DNA from: Xanthostigma xanthostigma | Lineage: Eukaryota; Arthropoda; Insecta; Raphidioptera; Raphidiidae | Direction: 5' to 3' | Length of the DNA: 64,000 nt | Assembly (NCBI GenBank): GCA_963575645.1 | Contig: OY754468.1 | Coordinates: forward strand, 47,503,665-47,567,664 | Shown here: positions 36,134 through 48,248 of the stretch, piece after piece | Numbering within the stretch: the first letter of the stretch is position 1 | How the letters are laid out: every line of letters starts with the position of its first letter | Program-made: the position numbers and the translations under genes | The notes under the pieces: generated by a model | What the model saw: the letters and a program-made list of their open reading frames with translations, nothing else | Database searches by the model: none | Told to the model about the DNA's origin: nothing

Positions 36134-37595
36134 TTTATTGGCTTCAATTCGACGCGGCGAACAGTTTAGTAGCCACTGAACTATCATATGTTTGCGATAA
36201 CAATGGCGTTTTACCTCAAATTCTACTGCATTGCAGTTAACTACATCGAATGTGTACAATTTTGAATGCATTGTGAAGGTTTACGAGATCTGCATACAAA
36301 TAACTAAAGTCTTCCGAAGTTTCTTTGTGTCTTACTATATTCCTGGTTTTGAAATATGCATTTTAACATACTCTCCAGTATTAGATGATAGATTATTAAC
36401 TATAAGCGCCCCTGCCCGGATTCGCCCGAATTTGTAGATTGCATAATAACTGTTTGATTGAAATAGGATTAATACTATGTCGGTCAAAAAATAGCTTCGC
36501 AAGTCTTGCCAAGCAAGTGAACTATCATTCAACCATTATTATAAGCCCGCCAACATGGCCGATTGTTTAAACTGTCTAGTTTTGAATGTGAAATTTGATT
36601 TATTTATTTTCTTATGATAATATTACATTTCTAAGTGAAAATCAATTTTTTCGTACTTTAGTTGAATAAATAATCAATTATAAATATTATGAAAACACAT
36701 GCATATGACCTGTTGATAAATCGTGAAAAATTTGTTCATTCCACTGTCGATTTTGTTATACGCGGCGTTTTGGTTCTGAACTGCATTTTTTTTACACAAA
36801 AAATAATTTTCAAATATTAATTTCCATGAAAATAAAGTATAGAAGCTATATAAAGTAGTATAAACGCTTTTTTGAAATAACGCCGGATATTTATGTTCAA
36901 TTTTGTAATTTTTTAAACGTTTCAGCATAAAAATAGGTTTTGGAGCGAAATATCACTATTTACTGTAAGTTTTGTTGTTTTTCTCAATAAAATCATATTA
37001 TAGAATATTTAATATTTTTGAATCTCGCACGCTTTTTACGCCGTTTTCTACAGTTAAAATCATTCAAAATGGCTTCTAAAAGAGACAGGAGGCGCTACTG
37101 TATGCGCAATTAAATATATATAATATATCTATGGTTTAAAATAACTTTTCCCTGTTGTACTTTAAGTTAATTTAGGCAATGGAAATAATGCTCGAAAGAA
37201 GTCTTTTTACTATTCATATTTCACTCAATCCATCTGGTGACCTTTCTAGGTATTAATTATGAAAATTTAGGTACTTCTGCTTATTCAGCCAATAACTAAG
37301 CTCTAGATTTATTAATCCGCTGTTAACTAACCCACTATAATGGCACGTTCCAAATGAGGTACACATTTTATGATCTATCTTGCATGAATTAACCCCGTAA
37401 ATATCGAATGGTAGACACTGCTTTCACTGCTAATGCTTTTTAACCCACTGTTATCATTTAAAATATTGTATTTACCTAATCAACCACTGAGACTCTGCGA
37501 CTACACTTTTTTTCTGAATAGGGCTTTACCCCCGTTGTGTACAAACAATTCAAAGGTGAGATAAGCGATTTCAAGAGATTGTTACACACTTTGTA

Positions 37596-37952
37596 CAGTA
37601 GAACCTCTGTAAGTCAAACTTCAAGGGAGACACCAAAAAATTCGAATTATAGTATTTTCGACTTATGCAGAATTTCAACTTTTGTAAGGAAATATTCGAC
37701 CTATAGAGGGTAAGATTATTTCTAACTAATATTGAATGTTCGCAATACAGAGAACCAATTTATTTTTTCGAGTTATGGAATGAAAATATGTACCGAAATG
37801 ACTTGTAGGGACTCACTGATTATTTCGACCTGTAGAGGGTTGAGTTTTCCAGTAATGGATGTTTCAGGGCTTGAAGGGAAAGGAACAAAACATTTTTCGA
37901 GTTTTGGAAGTTTTCGACATATATCGAGGTTCAACTTAAAGAGGTTCTACTG
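37596..37952. mobile_element. Tigger-like MITE
   Basis: The ends CAGTAGAACCTCTGTAAGTC and AACTTAAAGAGGTTCTACTG are inverted, with TA on the left and TG (a decayed TA) on the right. Subterminal copies of TTCGACYTATAGAGGG recur. The 115-codon frame from 37732 runs across the element and out of it and is not a gene. Confidence 0.82.
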
Positions 37953-38108
37953 TGTTTTATATAAATATATAAGTCACGCGAGACATAAAAACATTACAAT
38001 CGAGATACATATTTCATTTTTTGTATGTTCCTCCGATAAAATAGCTGATTTTCACATCATAATACGTATATATTTATAATATTTTTAACAGTTCACGTTC
38101 ATCTATAC

Positions 38109-38394
38109 CAGGCCTGGGCAAATGGCGGCCCGTGGGCCGGATCCGGGCCGCAGTGGAATTTTATCCGGCCCGCGAAGCATTTTATAAATGATTATTATAA
38201 GCAAATATATTACTCTTTGACAATATAAATTGGCGCATAAAAATAATTTTTAAAAAATAGTAAATAGTGTTTAAAAACTTGCAATTGTTGTTTCAAAAAA
38301 GCTATACTTAAAATTAGAAAAAGAAATTGTTTGGCCCGCGGTCAAATATTCATCCGCAATGTGGCCCGATGATCAAAAGATTTGCCCACCCCTG
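38109..38394. mobile_element. hAT MITE with perfect 8-bp duplication
   Basis: The ends CAGGCCTGGGCAAA and TTTGCCCACCCCTG are flanked by ATCTATAC on both sides (38101-38108 and 38395-38402). GGCCCG words near both ends are typical of this hAT type. Confidence 0.95.
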
Positions 38395-39236
38395 ATCTAT
38401 ACCTATAGGTATCTGTATATGGACTGTGCCTACTTTGATTCATATGTATTTAAATAGCAACTGACAGAGATATAATTACCGAATTCATAAAATAGCATTA
38501 CTTTTGCTTTAGTTTACGTACTAGTGCGAAAAAGGGTTTTAATGCCGCTATATACAGACTTGAAATGCAGCTATTTTATACTTTATTTGCAACCGATTTT
38601 TAATTAATCTCACTGAACTTTCTAAAGAATACTGGCTGGAATCTATAAAATTGGAAAAAACATTCAATAATTAAATTACGTGGTTAAGAAGTGACTCAAT
38701 TGTTTTATTTTCTTAATGAAATTTATCAACTTTAGTGACAGACAGTATTTCACTTAAAACTGAAAGGACTTAAATTATAATGTATAAACAGCATGGAATC
38801 AGCCAAATGTATGTTGATAAAATTTATTGTGAAATCTTTGCGTCAAGATCAAGGTTACTATTGTACAGGAAACGTGGTTCAAAGAACACGAGATCAAAAG
38901 CATTAGATTCAGCTTGATATACTATATACAAATCTGTTACCATTTGTAAACACGAATACGGAAATTCTAAACCGCGAGCTCTATAGGTATGTTAGTACAA
39001 GGAAATTTCACAAAATTTTTGTTTCAATAAAGATCGAATCAATATTAACCCTTAAATTCATATTGTAGGATGCAGCCTTAATAAAAAAAAGCTTTACGTT
39101 GTAATTTCATCTTTATACGAGTAGGTAAAACACGAAGTAAAGTAGATATTTTTCAAATAAATAAAATTGTCGACCAATTTTTCTCAGACCAATATATTGA
39201 CAAAAAAATAAAAAAATAACAAATCAATATAACACA

Positions 39237-39280
39237 AGATGACGTTTCGATCCGGATTTGGATCTTCTTCAGAAAAATCT
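39237..39280 (-). ncRNA. Hammerhead-like motif downstream of a Penelope-like relic
   Basis: On the minus strand: AGAT, a T-tract, CTGAAGA, one spacer base, hairpin GATCC...GGATC, GAAACGTC, ATCT. It is in the sense orientation and about 180 bases past the stop of the GIY-YIG frame. Hammerhead motifs are known in Penelope-like elements. Stem I (AGAT:ATCT) needs a four-base bulge, so activity of this copy is doubtful. Confidence 0.5.
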
Positions 39281-39454
39281 AAAAAATATAAAAATGATTA
39301 GTATTAGTTATTTAGTATTTAATATAGAATGCACGATGATTGAATATTTTTGAAAGAATCAAAAGAATTAATGAAAAATTAATAACAAACAAATTTTTTA
39401 ATACGTAGTCATCAAAGTACCCATAAAGAAAAAGTTATTTAAAAAAACAAAATT

Positions 39455-39786
39455 TTATTTCAAAATAATATCATAAATATTACTTAAATTTTCGGTATCT
39501 AATTGAGCATTAAGAGAGTTTTTGTTAGATTTTATATATAACATTTCCGAAATACTTCTTTTGAAATAATTACTTTCATTATCTAAAATTTTAACATTAT
39601 TCCAATTAATTTTATGGTCATATTCAATTTTATGCTTAGTAACGACATTATGCTTATCAGGGGTAATTTTAGATTGCTATGGTGTTCTCTAATTCGTGTT
39701 TTAAGCGCTCTTTTTGTTTGCCCAATATAATTCATATCACAATCTTCACAAAGTAGATATTTGTTTAATTCGTGTATATTCTTGAG
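39455..39786 (-). pseudogene. Penelope-like retroelement, GIY-YIG endonuclease fragment
   Basis: The minus strand encodes a GIY-YIG nuclease remnant. The first frame reads YLLCEDCDMNYIGQTKRALK and TRIREHHSN. After a frameshift near 39660 it reads DKHNVVTKHKIEYDHKINW, then ISEMLYIKSNKNSLNAQ and a TAA stop at 39455-39457. The YIGQTKR-x-RIxEH pattern, the downstream His region and the SEMLYIK glutamate are the order expected for the C-terminal endonuclease of Penelope-like elements. No reverse-transcriptase part was found upstream within the window. The frameshift makes it a relic. Confidence 0.88.
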
Positions 39787-39789
39787 TTA

Positions 39790-40690
39790 ATAACCTAACT
39801 TAAATTGATTAAATACAAAATTAATATTTTGTACCAAATTTTGTAATAAATGTAGGTTCCTCCTGTCCGGGATACAATAATTTGTGAACGGAATACAGTA
39901 CTATATTATTTAATTAAAATTTTAGATAATAATAAAAAGGATTTAGGTCTTCATTCACGTTGAAATAATTTATTCTTTAGGATATTTTTTCATTTTATAT
40001 ATTGGTGCCTGCATCTTAGCTTCCGCTTTGTCTATTTAATGCTTGAAGAATATTACCATTTATAATTCTAAAATACATGTTAACTGCCTAATAAATAGAC
40101 TAAACCGAGGTGTTTGCGGTTTTCATAAAACAACCTTCAATAAGTACTGAAGATTCTGATATTAACCGTCAAAAAAATTAAAACACCAACAACAGATTTT
40201 GTTGGCAAACATTTCGCCTTCGTTTTGTGTCCTCTTTCAGATTAATAACCTAAAAAATATTCTGCAATGTCCGGCTATGGTTCTACAGCTTTTAGACTTG
40301 TACGTTATACTTTTTTTCAGAAATCTTACAAATGGGCCGCAGGGGTCGTTTGAGCATCAGCGAAGATGGGGAAAATATATGTATGTAACATTCGTAAATG
40401 TATGTGTTTTGTTTCTCTGTGGCCGTTGTTAATTTGTTTCCATTTTTGCAGATGCTTGCTTGTTATCTCAATATCTTCTTTGTTTTGTTAAGACGCTTGG
40501 CACGTTCATTTTTTTTTAAATTTATTTTTAAATGAAGACGAATAAATATTTAGAAAATTTACTTTAATGTTATATTTGTCTTTTGTTTCTATATTCTTCT
40601 TGTTCCTTTTTTACTGAAGATTTTTTGTAATTACGTAGGTAATTGAGTATCTATGTCATTTGTGTTGTATCTTTTGTATAGTGGAAGTTA
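39790..40690. other. No gene recognised
   Basis: AT-rich sequence upstream (in element sense) of the Penelope-like relic. It might hold more of that element, but I could not read a reverse-transcriptase motif in it. Confidence 0.4.
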
Positions 40691-40697
40691 TGTATCT

Positions 40698-40891
40698 GTC
40701 ACCGTAAAATTGTAAATACCGTTAGGTTGTATTCTGTCTCGCGAGATTGTGAACTGTCGAAAGATTGTGAACCTCAACGTAATAATAATACATTAAATTG
40801 TAAGCAGTACGTTGAGGTTCACAATCTTTCGACAGTTCACAATCTCGCGAGACAGATTACAACCTAACGATATTTACAATTTTACGGTGAC
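40698..40891. mobile_element. Foldback element, near-perfect arms
   Basis: Arms of about 85 bases run from GTCACCGTAAAATTGTAAAT to TTGAGGTTCACAATC, with only a few mismatches and a spacer of about 25 bases. Possible short duplication TATCT on both sides. Confidence 0.9.
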
Positions 40892-41767
40892 ATATCTACA
40901 GTAATTCGTCTACTAGCAATTCTTCCAGAAAGAATTACGACGAACGTCAATTCTAACGATCTTGCAAAATAATTTTGCAAATCGGTTCAGTGTTTTGAAA
41001 TAACGTAGATATAAACGTGTTCTTTTATAATTAATATACATAGATAAAAACGCGGTAATATTAAAAATGTAAGTGAAGTTCAGTGCTGACATATTTTTTA
41101 TTCTTATGTCTGAATATTGTGGAAAAAGAGAAAAAGTTGTCTAAAATATATCCCATTTTTTTCAATAGATAATAATTATCATCATGAAATTATTACGAAA
41201 ATGTGGCTAAAAAATTTGACACATCATTATTGCGTAATTTGCAGCCTTGAATTTATTTCGGTTTTTTTAACAGTAAATAATGAATTCTTATATAATATAA
41301 CATTTACCTGTATTGATTTCTTAATTTTTTTAAAGATTCGGTAACTAAAATATGAAAATAATATATAATTTTATGTTTCTTATGCTGACTTTTTTATATT
41401 TAATGGAGGACAAAATATGAAAGGGAAAGATGAATATTTTTTGTTCAAAACTCATTATTTAATTAACTGGAAATTATGCTAGCTGTGTGTTTAAATATCG
41501 TGCGGTTATTGTAAAAACTCAATTAGTTTCGAGGAAAAAATAAATTTCAGATTGCTTTCGAAAAAAACAGTTATAAAAAAATTTTTACTTTTATAATTTA
41601 TATAGTTAATTAAATTTTACAGGAACATAATGTATGAACTATAAAATTAGTAACTGGTCGATCCGGCTTCTCCTGAGTGCAAATGGCTATTAATTTTCAC
41701 TCACTGCTTATCCTTAAGTGGTTCTCGTGTATTGGGATAATACCGCAATTAATACAATCTTCTACTT

Positions 41768-41790
41768 TTATATAACATAACATAACATAT
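41768..41790. repeat. Short (ATAAC)n-like microsatellite, LINE tail
   Basis: ATAACATAACATAACATA. On the minus strand it lies about 95 bases past the LINE stop codon and probably forms the 3' tail of that LINE. Confidence 0.7.
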
Positions 41791-41883
41791 ATATTTATTT
41801 CATTTTTGCCCATCGGGCATAAAAAGTGTCATACAAATAATTTAACAACAATTTTCAACAATACCTATATCAATTAAAATTAT

Positions 41884-42105
41884 TTAAAATTCATCAATAC
41901 TGTATATACATTTATTTATCAGGTGAATTTTTAACTTTTTTTCAAAATGTTTATAGTCTAGCTTCTTAATTTCTTCTGGGACTTTATTAAAAATTTTTAA
42001 CAGTCTAACATAGACTCCTTTTCGCGTTACTGCATTTTTAGTATTTGGTACATGCAATGTGTTTTTTTGACGAATGTCATGGCCATGATTTACTACATCC
42101 TTTGT
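41884..42105 (-). pseudogene. Non-LTR retrotransposon (Jockey/CR1-like) ORF2 C-terminus, relic
   Basis: The minus strand reads DVVNHGHDIRQKNTLHVPN, then NAVTRKGVYVRLLKIFNKV, PEEIKKLDYKHFEKKLKIHL and a TAA stop at 41884-41886. The order NHxHxTR-like, N-L-(P)-PEEIK, FKKxLKxxL is the usual C-terminal end of Jockey/CR1-clade reverse-transcriptase proteins. In-frame stops upstream (near 42107) show frameshift decay; more of the element may extend towards 42480. The protein is truncated and inactive. Confidence 0.82.
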
Positions 42106-42875
42106 AAAGTATTATAATACGTGTTGATCAATCGTTTAGAATTGAAACCTGAGCAATAAGTACCCTGAAATATATGAAATCGAATGCGACAAAATCTTCT
42201 AAAAGCATTTTCTTTGTTTCTGCAATCAATTTTTAATTGATAGGTACGTCTCTAAAGTATCTATATATAACATTTTTACTTTGTCATTATATAAAGCCTA
42301 ACCATTTTTCCATTTTAATTGAGGAACGCTTTTAATATTAATTTTCTGTGTTCTTTGTGAGCAAAACCTAAGAATGTATAGACACCTTTCGCTTCTTTTA
42401 TTAGTATTTCTCCAATGGATATGTTTTTGATTTTGATGACGAACAAGCATTCTTGACTTTATAATTCAACTTAAAAACCAAAATGGTATATCCTGTTAGT
42501 TATATCTTATTTAATTGGATAGTTTTCGTATTCTCAGAATCAATTTTGCTATTTCAATTTAATTTTTTAAACATTTAATTATATGTTTATATTTACGTAA
42601 AAACTAATTGCACGAAATGCACGTATTTAAGAAAATTGCTTGTAAAATTTTTAAAAATAAACATTTTAATTTTATTTATCACGAAATAACGCAACAGGAA
42701 CACAATTAGCAATTTTATATTACATTTGAATACATAATTAGATCAAATCGCTCATTAATTATAATCTTTATTGCAGAAAGTATCGACGTTACATATTATA
42801 TTTTGATAATTTGTTATAATATAGTCCTTCACAAAATTTAAGACATAAGTTTCATTGTGTTATAAAACGGACTGT

Positions 42876-43224
42876 CAAGGCCATAGCCAGGAATTCACTT
42901 CGGGGGGAGTTGAACTCTGGACCAGAGACAATAAGTAACAACTTTATTTTGAAATAAGCACCCATATGTATATTATAATACAAAAATTAAAAGGCAAACG
43001 ACTTAGATTTCGACGAAAGAGTTTAATGACTCAAATAATTTATTAACAATTCATTACATTTCGATTTTACTCGCTCCGAAGAACGTGGAATCCAATTACC
43101 GTATCACGGATCGAAAAAAGAGTCGAAAATATTTCAGTAAGTAAATGTATAAAACGGTGGGTTGACTAAGACCTTTCGGGAGGGGTTTGAACCCCCAAAA
43201 CATCCCCCCCTGCCTACGGCCTTG
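42876..43224. mobile_element. hAT-like MITE
   Basis: The ends CAAGGCCATAGCCAGG and CCTACGGCCTTG are inverted with subterminal GGGGG/CCCCCC words. I do not see a clean 8-base duplication, so class and exact ends are less certain than for the other hAT elements. Confidence 0.65.
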
Positions 43225-43259
43225 TAGGCTTTCGAATGGTATTAAAATTGACAAACGTG

Positions 43260-43990
43260 CACGGTGAGCGACAAAAATGTTGAATCTCCGTTCGTTGATA
43301 GTTTTTGAACCCCATCTTAGAATTACAATAAAAAAAATACAAAATGATGAGGCACGAGAATTGATGTGTAAGCATTTGGTTTCGATTTTTCACCTGAAAA
43401 CAGATACAGAAGTGTTCACTATAATCAGCGAATATTATTCTATAAGCACGGTTGACTTTGAGAAAATTCTGATGAATTTCGAATTTCGTCAAAGATCACT
43501 TTTTTTCTAAGGTAGAAACGCCAAAAATCGTAAAATTTCAAACCTTTCATATATTTTTCAAATTGATAGTGCTTATAGAAAAAAATCCGCTGATTTCAGT
43601 ATGGTCATAAGCAAACATCTGCATAACTTTTGGTTTCGAAGCTATGGGCATTCAGAAATGTTTTGCAAGTTTTATGAAACTTTGAATGGCCATAACTTCT
43701 ACACCAAAAGAGATACAGAAGTGTGCCTGTACCCATTGAAATTAGCGTGTTTTTTCTATGAACATAATGAATTTAACAAAATTCTAAGATTTTTCGATTT
43801 TTGAAAAAAATCGTAAAAATTCAAACCTTTCATATATTTCTCAAATTGAAAGTGCTTATAGAAAAAAATCCTCTAATTTCGGTGATCATAAGAAAACATC
43901 TGTATTCCTTTTGGTGTAAAAGTTATGGACATTTAAAAATTGTTTTCTGCCTAATCCTGAACCTTCTAGAAGAATGGTTTATATATTATG
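43260..43990 (+). repeat. Degenerate tandem repeat, about 290-bp units
   Basis: CAAACCTTTCATATATTT, AGTGCTTATAGAAAAAAATC and CATAACTTCTACACCAAAAG recur at roughly 285-295-base spacing (for example near 43540 and 43826). Similar phrasing occurs in the 317-bp repeat at 31.2 kb, suggesting one family. Several short open frames arise in both strands and are not genes. Confidence 0.7.
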
Positions 43991-44580
43991 ACGCTATTTA
44001 TACGGCGTGGTAAACCAAATTAAGAGTTTTATATAATTATTATTATTATTAGAAACGTGAATTTTTATTCAGAAAGACAAAGGTCCGGTTGAATTCAGCA
44101 ACGCTGTATTTCACCTCTCACCATCTAATAATTGTCCTGAAAAGCTCCCGAAATGAAGTGAACGACTGTACATTCAAAATGTTTACTAAATTCTGATAAT
44201 CTAATGCTTATAAGTATATAATATGTAGGTTTGCATGTCTATTGTAAGTAAAACTTTAAAGTGCTTCGCAATGCTTTACTGCTCGTATTATTGCTTCTTT
44301 GCTATAATATTGCTTTATAACTTGAGATTTTATCGTACGTTTTCCTTTTCAGAAACAAAATAACTTGAAATTTATCTGATGAATAATTCAAGCTACAATT
44401 CAATGTGTGTAAACAAAACTAGTTATCCAATTTGACTACAACTATTACATGTTTTATGTCAAATAAAAACTCGTGCCTATGCAAAATATAGATGATATAT
44501 ATATTAGATATCGTGTCCATCGAGATAATAATTAATAAGAAAAATCGCAGGATTGTGGACAAAAAGTTAGATTTATTAAT

Positions 44581-44620
44581 GTACGACGTTTCGTCTATAG
44601 ATTTAGACTGTTTCGAGTAC
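44581..44620 (-). ncRNA. Hammerhead-like motif, decayed core
   Basis: On the minus strand: GTAC, TCGAAAC, A, stem II GTCT...AGAC, GAAACGTC, GTAC. Stems I and II pair, but the core heptamer differs from the consensus at positions 4 and 9, so this copy should be inactive. Confidence 0.4.
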
Positions 44621-44682
44621 AATACGAAAATTCAAAACAATAATTATGAAAATAAACATTAATAGCAATTAGTATATATATT

Positions 44683-44722
44683 GTACTTGAAAAAGTTTAA
44701 ATCTATAGACGAAACGTCGTAC
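44683..44722 (+). ncRNA. Hammerhead-like motif with U3-A8 core
   Basis: GTAC, TTGAAAA, A, stem II GTTT...AGAC, GAAACGTC, GTAC. The core matches CUGANGA except that C3 and G8 are both replaced (U3, A8); these two positions pair in the hammerhead structure, so the change is compensatory. The two GTAC strands make stem I. Confidence 0.45.
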
Positions 44723-44850
44723 ATTAATAAATCTAACTTTTTGTCCACAATCCTGCGATTTTTCTTATTAATTATTATCTCGATGGACACGATATCCTGC
44801 GATTTTTCTTATTAATAGATGATATAGATCGCATATTCATTATTTTGTCC

Positions 44851-45562
44851 AGTTCACATGTCCCTTTTTGATGAATTCCAGTCTTCCTTTACCGAAAATT
44901 ATGATCATGTTGTCATTCGATTCGGAATGACATCTAGGGACTTTGTAAAAAAGTAGAAGTGGGGGACGAAAAAATTGCAAAAATTATAAACATTTTAGTA
45001 AAAAAATGAAGGGTTTATTTTTGCGAATATCTCGAAAACTATTGCAGATGTCTGAAATCACAAAGAAAAATTCTGAAAGAGCAGGAAATTTCATACAAAT
45101 AAGTTCCATCTCCCGGAACTTTACCATCAATATTTATAATTTTAATTTTGAAGTGAAATTAGGACAATTTTTTTTATTTTTTATATAATTTTCAATCTTT
45201 TCGTGTTTTTAGCTTGTCGTATAAAAAATAGAAAAAACATTTTTAGCCCTATTTTCACCTCTAATTAAAATTTGAAATATTGATGGTAGAGTTCCGGGAG
45301 ATGGAACTTTTTTGTATGAAATTGCCTGCTCTTTCAGAATTTTTTTTTTGTGATTTCAAATATTTGCAATAGTTTTTGAGATATTCGCAAAAAAACAAAC
45401 CCCTCTTTTCTTCATTAATGATTATAACTGTTGCAATTTTTTCGTCCCCCATTTCAATTTTTTCAAAAAGTTTCTAGATGTTATTCTGAATCGAATATGA
45501 CACCATGATCATAATATTCGGTGAAGGAAGACTGGAATTCATCAAAAAAGGACATGTGAACT
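44851..45562. mobile_element. Large foldback element, about 350-base arms
   Basis: Arms begin AGTTCACATGTCCC and contain TTGATGAATTCCAGTCTTCC, TTTTTTCGTCCCCCA (in one orientation) and GATGGAACTT; they meet near 45210. Identity is lower than in the 1.5-kb foldback. A third, single copy of the outer arm lies at 55118-55185. Confidence 0.85.
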
Positions 45563-46179
45563 AGACTAATTGAGTAAAAATGTTTACTGGAGCCTACCTC
45601 CAAAAAAAAATCTAAAAGAAGAAAGACTCGGTGAAATGTTACAAAAGTGCGCTTTTAGTTTGTCACGGAAGTGAGGCAAAGCTACATATTAAATCCTTGA
45701 TCACTGCATCGATAAAAGGAAGGTTGACATGCGCAAATTTTATCTACACGTCTTTTCCAAATAATGAAAACCCTATTGTGCTTTATATTTCCTTTTTTCA
45801 TTGAAACCTGAATCTATTTCAGCCGAGAAATTTGATCACCTTGTTTTTAGAGCTTTTAAAAATATATCGTCAGTATCTCGAAGTTGTTAAATCAAACATT
45901 ATTAATATTGTGTTTAAACTTTGTAGATATTTGTAAATAATGTATGTACTTAAAACAGCCAGGTTAAGGGACATTAATAGTTGTCTTTCAAAATTTCCTA
46001 CGCACTAGTTGACTGAAAAGTTGCGCAGGCACCGATGTTGTTGCACTACCATAAAAATAAAATTTAGCCTGAAGATCGTATTAGCATATTTTAATATAAT
46101 ATACTAATTACAAAACTAATTAATGCTGTTTAATTTTGTAGCAATCAGTAATCAGTTTTGTCTTTTTGTGATTGTTTAG

Positions 46180-46318
46180 TTACACCTCCCGCGCAGAGAG
46201 TACAGTTCATTCTTGGAGAAGATGCCGACGATGGTACCCACGTTGTGCATCCCCTCTTCTCGGAGATGGAAGAACTTGTTGGTGACGGCGATAATATGGA
46301 ATGGAAGGAAACGGCCAG
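46180..46318 (+). CDS. Ndae1: SLC4 sodium-driven bicarbonate/anion exchanger, cytoplasmic-domain exon
   Basis: This 139-base exon encodes (I)TPPAQRVQFILGEDADD, GTHVVHPLFSEMEELVGDG and DNMEWKETA(R). P-P-x-QRVQFILG and FxEMxEL are conserved landmarks of the N-terminal cytoplasmic domain of SLC4 bicarbonate transporters. The acceptor is TTTAG and the donor is CCAG|GTAAGA. Entry is phase 1, completing the ATT codon begun at 9408, and exit is phase 2, completing AGG at 49089, so the frame is continuous with both neighbours. No stop or frameshift is visible. A family A repeat begins 282 bases after the donor. The protein would act in the plasma membrane in acid-base transport, as known for the family. 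Confidence 0.96.
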
Positions 46319-46599
46319 GTAAGACTATATGGACCACAGCACTCTTATGTTTTTTACTAAAAATATAGCAGATAAACGGACCCCGACTCTTAATTTTGAT
46401 CAAGACATATTTTGGTTTTTTGGTTTCTGTGAGTAACAAGTTTATTTCAATATCAAATTCCACTGTTGTAGCCTAACATAAAGCTAATAGGTACACTCTC
46501 TAATCTTGCTGACGTTCAAACTTTGCTACCAAAACAAAAATTTTCCAAAGTTCGGGTTTTAACCGTGATTTTTAAAAATGTCCATTTTAGAAAAAAAAA

Positions 46600-46815
46600 T
46601 TGGTTGTCTGTAAAGTCGGTTTACGGACGATAGTTTTACGTGATAACGTATTCCGTAATACATAACCTAAATTTTAGTAGCTGTCAAATTTGGGCCGAAG
46701 CATACTGCGCTCTCGCTTGCACACACAGGGTCAGGCGGAACGTTAGGAACGTTACACTTTTTCGTGCGTGCAGCTGGTGTTTCATCAATTTATAAGACGT
46801 TATCACGTCAAAAAA
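46600..46815 (+). repeat. Family A repeat, short copy
   Basis: It runs from TTGGTTGTCTGTAAAGTCGG to ATCACGTCAAAAAA, with the interior TTTGGGCCGAAGCATACTGC nearly identical to the copy at 47894. Close identity between the two suggests recent activity or duplication. Confidence 0.85.
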
Positions 46816-47893
46816 GTAGGTGTGTGTATTTTTGTGTCCTGTAACTGAACTAAATGCAAAATTGTGAGTCGTTCAATGTTAACTTTGTAATGAATTTGTA
46901 TGGAATCTAATGGGTTATGAAGAACTTTTAACAAAAACTTCTCTATTTTCAAGAATATAATCAAGCACTTATATTAAAGCCTATATGCATATTGTTTTCT
47001 GTATCATTTTAAATTATTATTACATTATGTTACATCTTTTGCTTATGAAACGAATATATGTACAATGTACATATACACTTTGAATTTTATTAAAGCTGAG
47101 TACACGAGGACGTATTTGTAAAAATTACGCCCTGGGCTTCATTTTCTCTACGCCATACACATTGTTTCTGATATTTCAGACATATTTTTTTAAATTGTAA
47201 TACGTCGCTGTATTCAGACTGAGAGACAATTCAAAGACTTTGATAAAATGTCTTTGTATCTTATTTACCAATTGCCGTCAAAGTTATACAATGTCAACAC
47301 AAAGGAAACAAAGTTTTTTAATAAATTATACACTTATTAAAGCTTTACATGAAGGTTGAAAAAAGTACAAATACTTTCTTTTCCACCACGCATTTCATAA
47401 CAATTTGGCTAAATCTAATTTTAAATATGAACACAAAATCGCCGATTAAGTTGTGTATGTTTTTATTCTACTTTTTATAGTAATAGGTATTATTTCGCGG
47501 TGATATTTTTTTTTACAAAAAGTGAGCTTTTTGTTTAAAAGGAAACAAATAAACACTTCTATTCCATTGTTGTAAGATTTATATAAAATTGAGTCATTTG
47601 CATAATACTGTACGTACCTATTACCTACTTACATTTTTATTTTTTGGAAATTCCGAAAATAATTCCATCCTCTTTTTTCGCTACTTAAAATTATAATTCA
47701 TAAAAAATGTTTCCCTGTAAACAGTTCTTATCTAAAATTAATAAACTATTTTTTTTCACTGACAGCATATCTATTTTTATGTAGGTAGTCTAAAGATTCT
47801 CAAGAAGTGATAAGCTATCAGGAAAACAGAATAGATCTTCTAGATTGCAGCGCTTACCTTCAAGTGCCTTGTCCATTATTATATTGAAAAAAA

Positions 47894-48107
47894 TGGTTGT
47901 CTGTAAAATCGGTTTACGGACGATAGTTTTACGTGATAACGTATTCCGTAATACATAACCTAAATTTTAGTAGCTGTCAAACTTGGGCCGAAGCATACTG
48001 CGCTCTCGCTTGCACGCACAGGGTCAGGCGGAAGGTTAGGAACGTTACACTTTTTCGTGCGTGCAGCTGGTGTTTCATCAATTTATAAGACGTTATCACG
48101 TCAAAAA
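47894..48107 (+). repeat. Family A repeat, short copy
   Basis: It matches the 46600 copy along its whole length with few differences (TGTAAAATCGG for TGTAAAGTCGG, GGAAGGTTAGG for GGAACGTTAGG). Confidence 0.85.
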
Positions 48108-48248
48108 GTTTTCGTTAACCAAATCACAAACATATATCCATTCTTTTGGATAAAAACAGTCGCATATAAAGGCACAGATCCAATTATGCGAAATTTCCCC
48201 GAATTAGTGAACATGCCTGCTAGCGACTAAGCATATGTAGTACAGCAG

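Larger units (their letters stand above)
44508..44797. mobile_element. Inverted pair of retroelement-like tails
   Basis: Two arms of about 100 bases (GGATTGTGGACAAAAAGTTAG and its reverse complement, ending with TCCATCGAGATAATAATT) face each other around an 80-base spacer. Each arm begins with a hammerhead-like motif (44581-44620 on minus, 44683-44722 on plus). Confidence 0.8.
9409..46179 (+). other. Ndae1: Ndae1 intron of about 36.8 kb, repeat-filled
   Basis: The phase 1 donor at 9409 (GTAAGT) and phase 1 acceptor ending at 46179 (TTTAG) bracket sequence in which I recognise no further exon of this gene. Stretches with nothing recognisable include about 9996-11280, 12630-14900, 17060-17740, 22220-23400, 24345-25650, 28850-29740, 30120-30590, 33640-34560, 36140-37590, 38400-39150, 39800-40690, 42500-42870 and 45570-46179. 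A small alternative exon could still be hidden. Confidence 0.7.

Noticed and set aside
37732..38079. 115-codon open frame as a gene
   Set aside because: It starts inside a Tigger-like MITE with TA-type flanks and runs through its inverted end into unrelated AT-rich DNA; composition and lack of motifs argue against coding.
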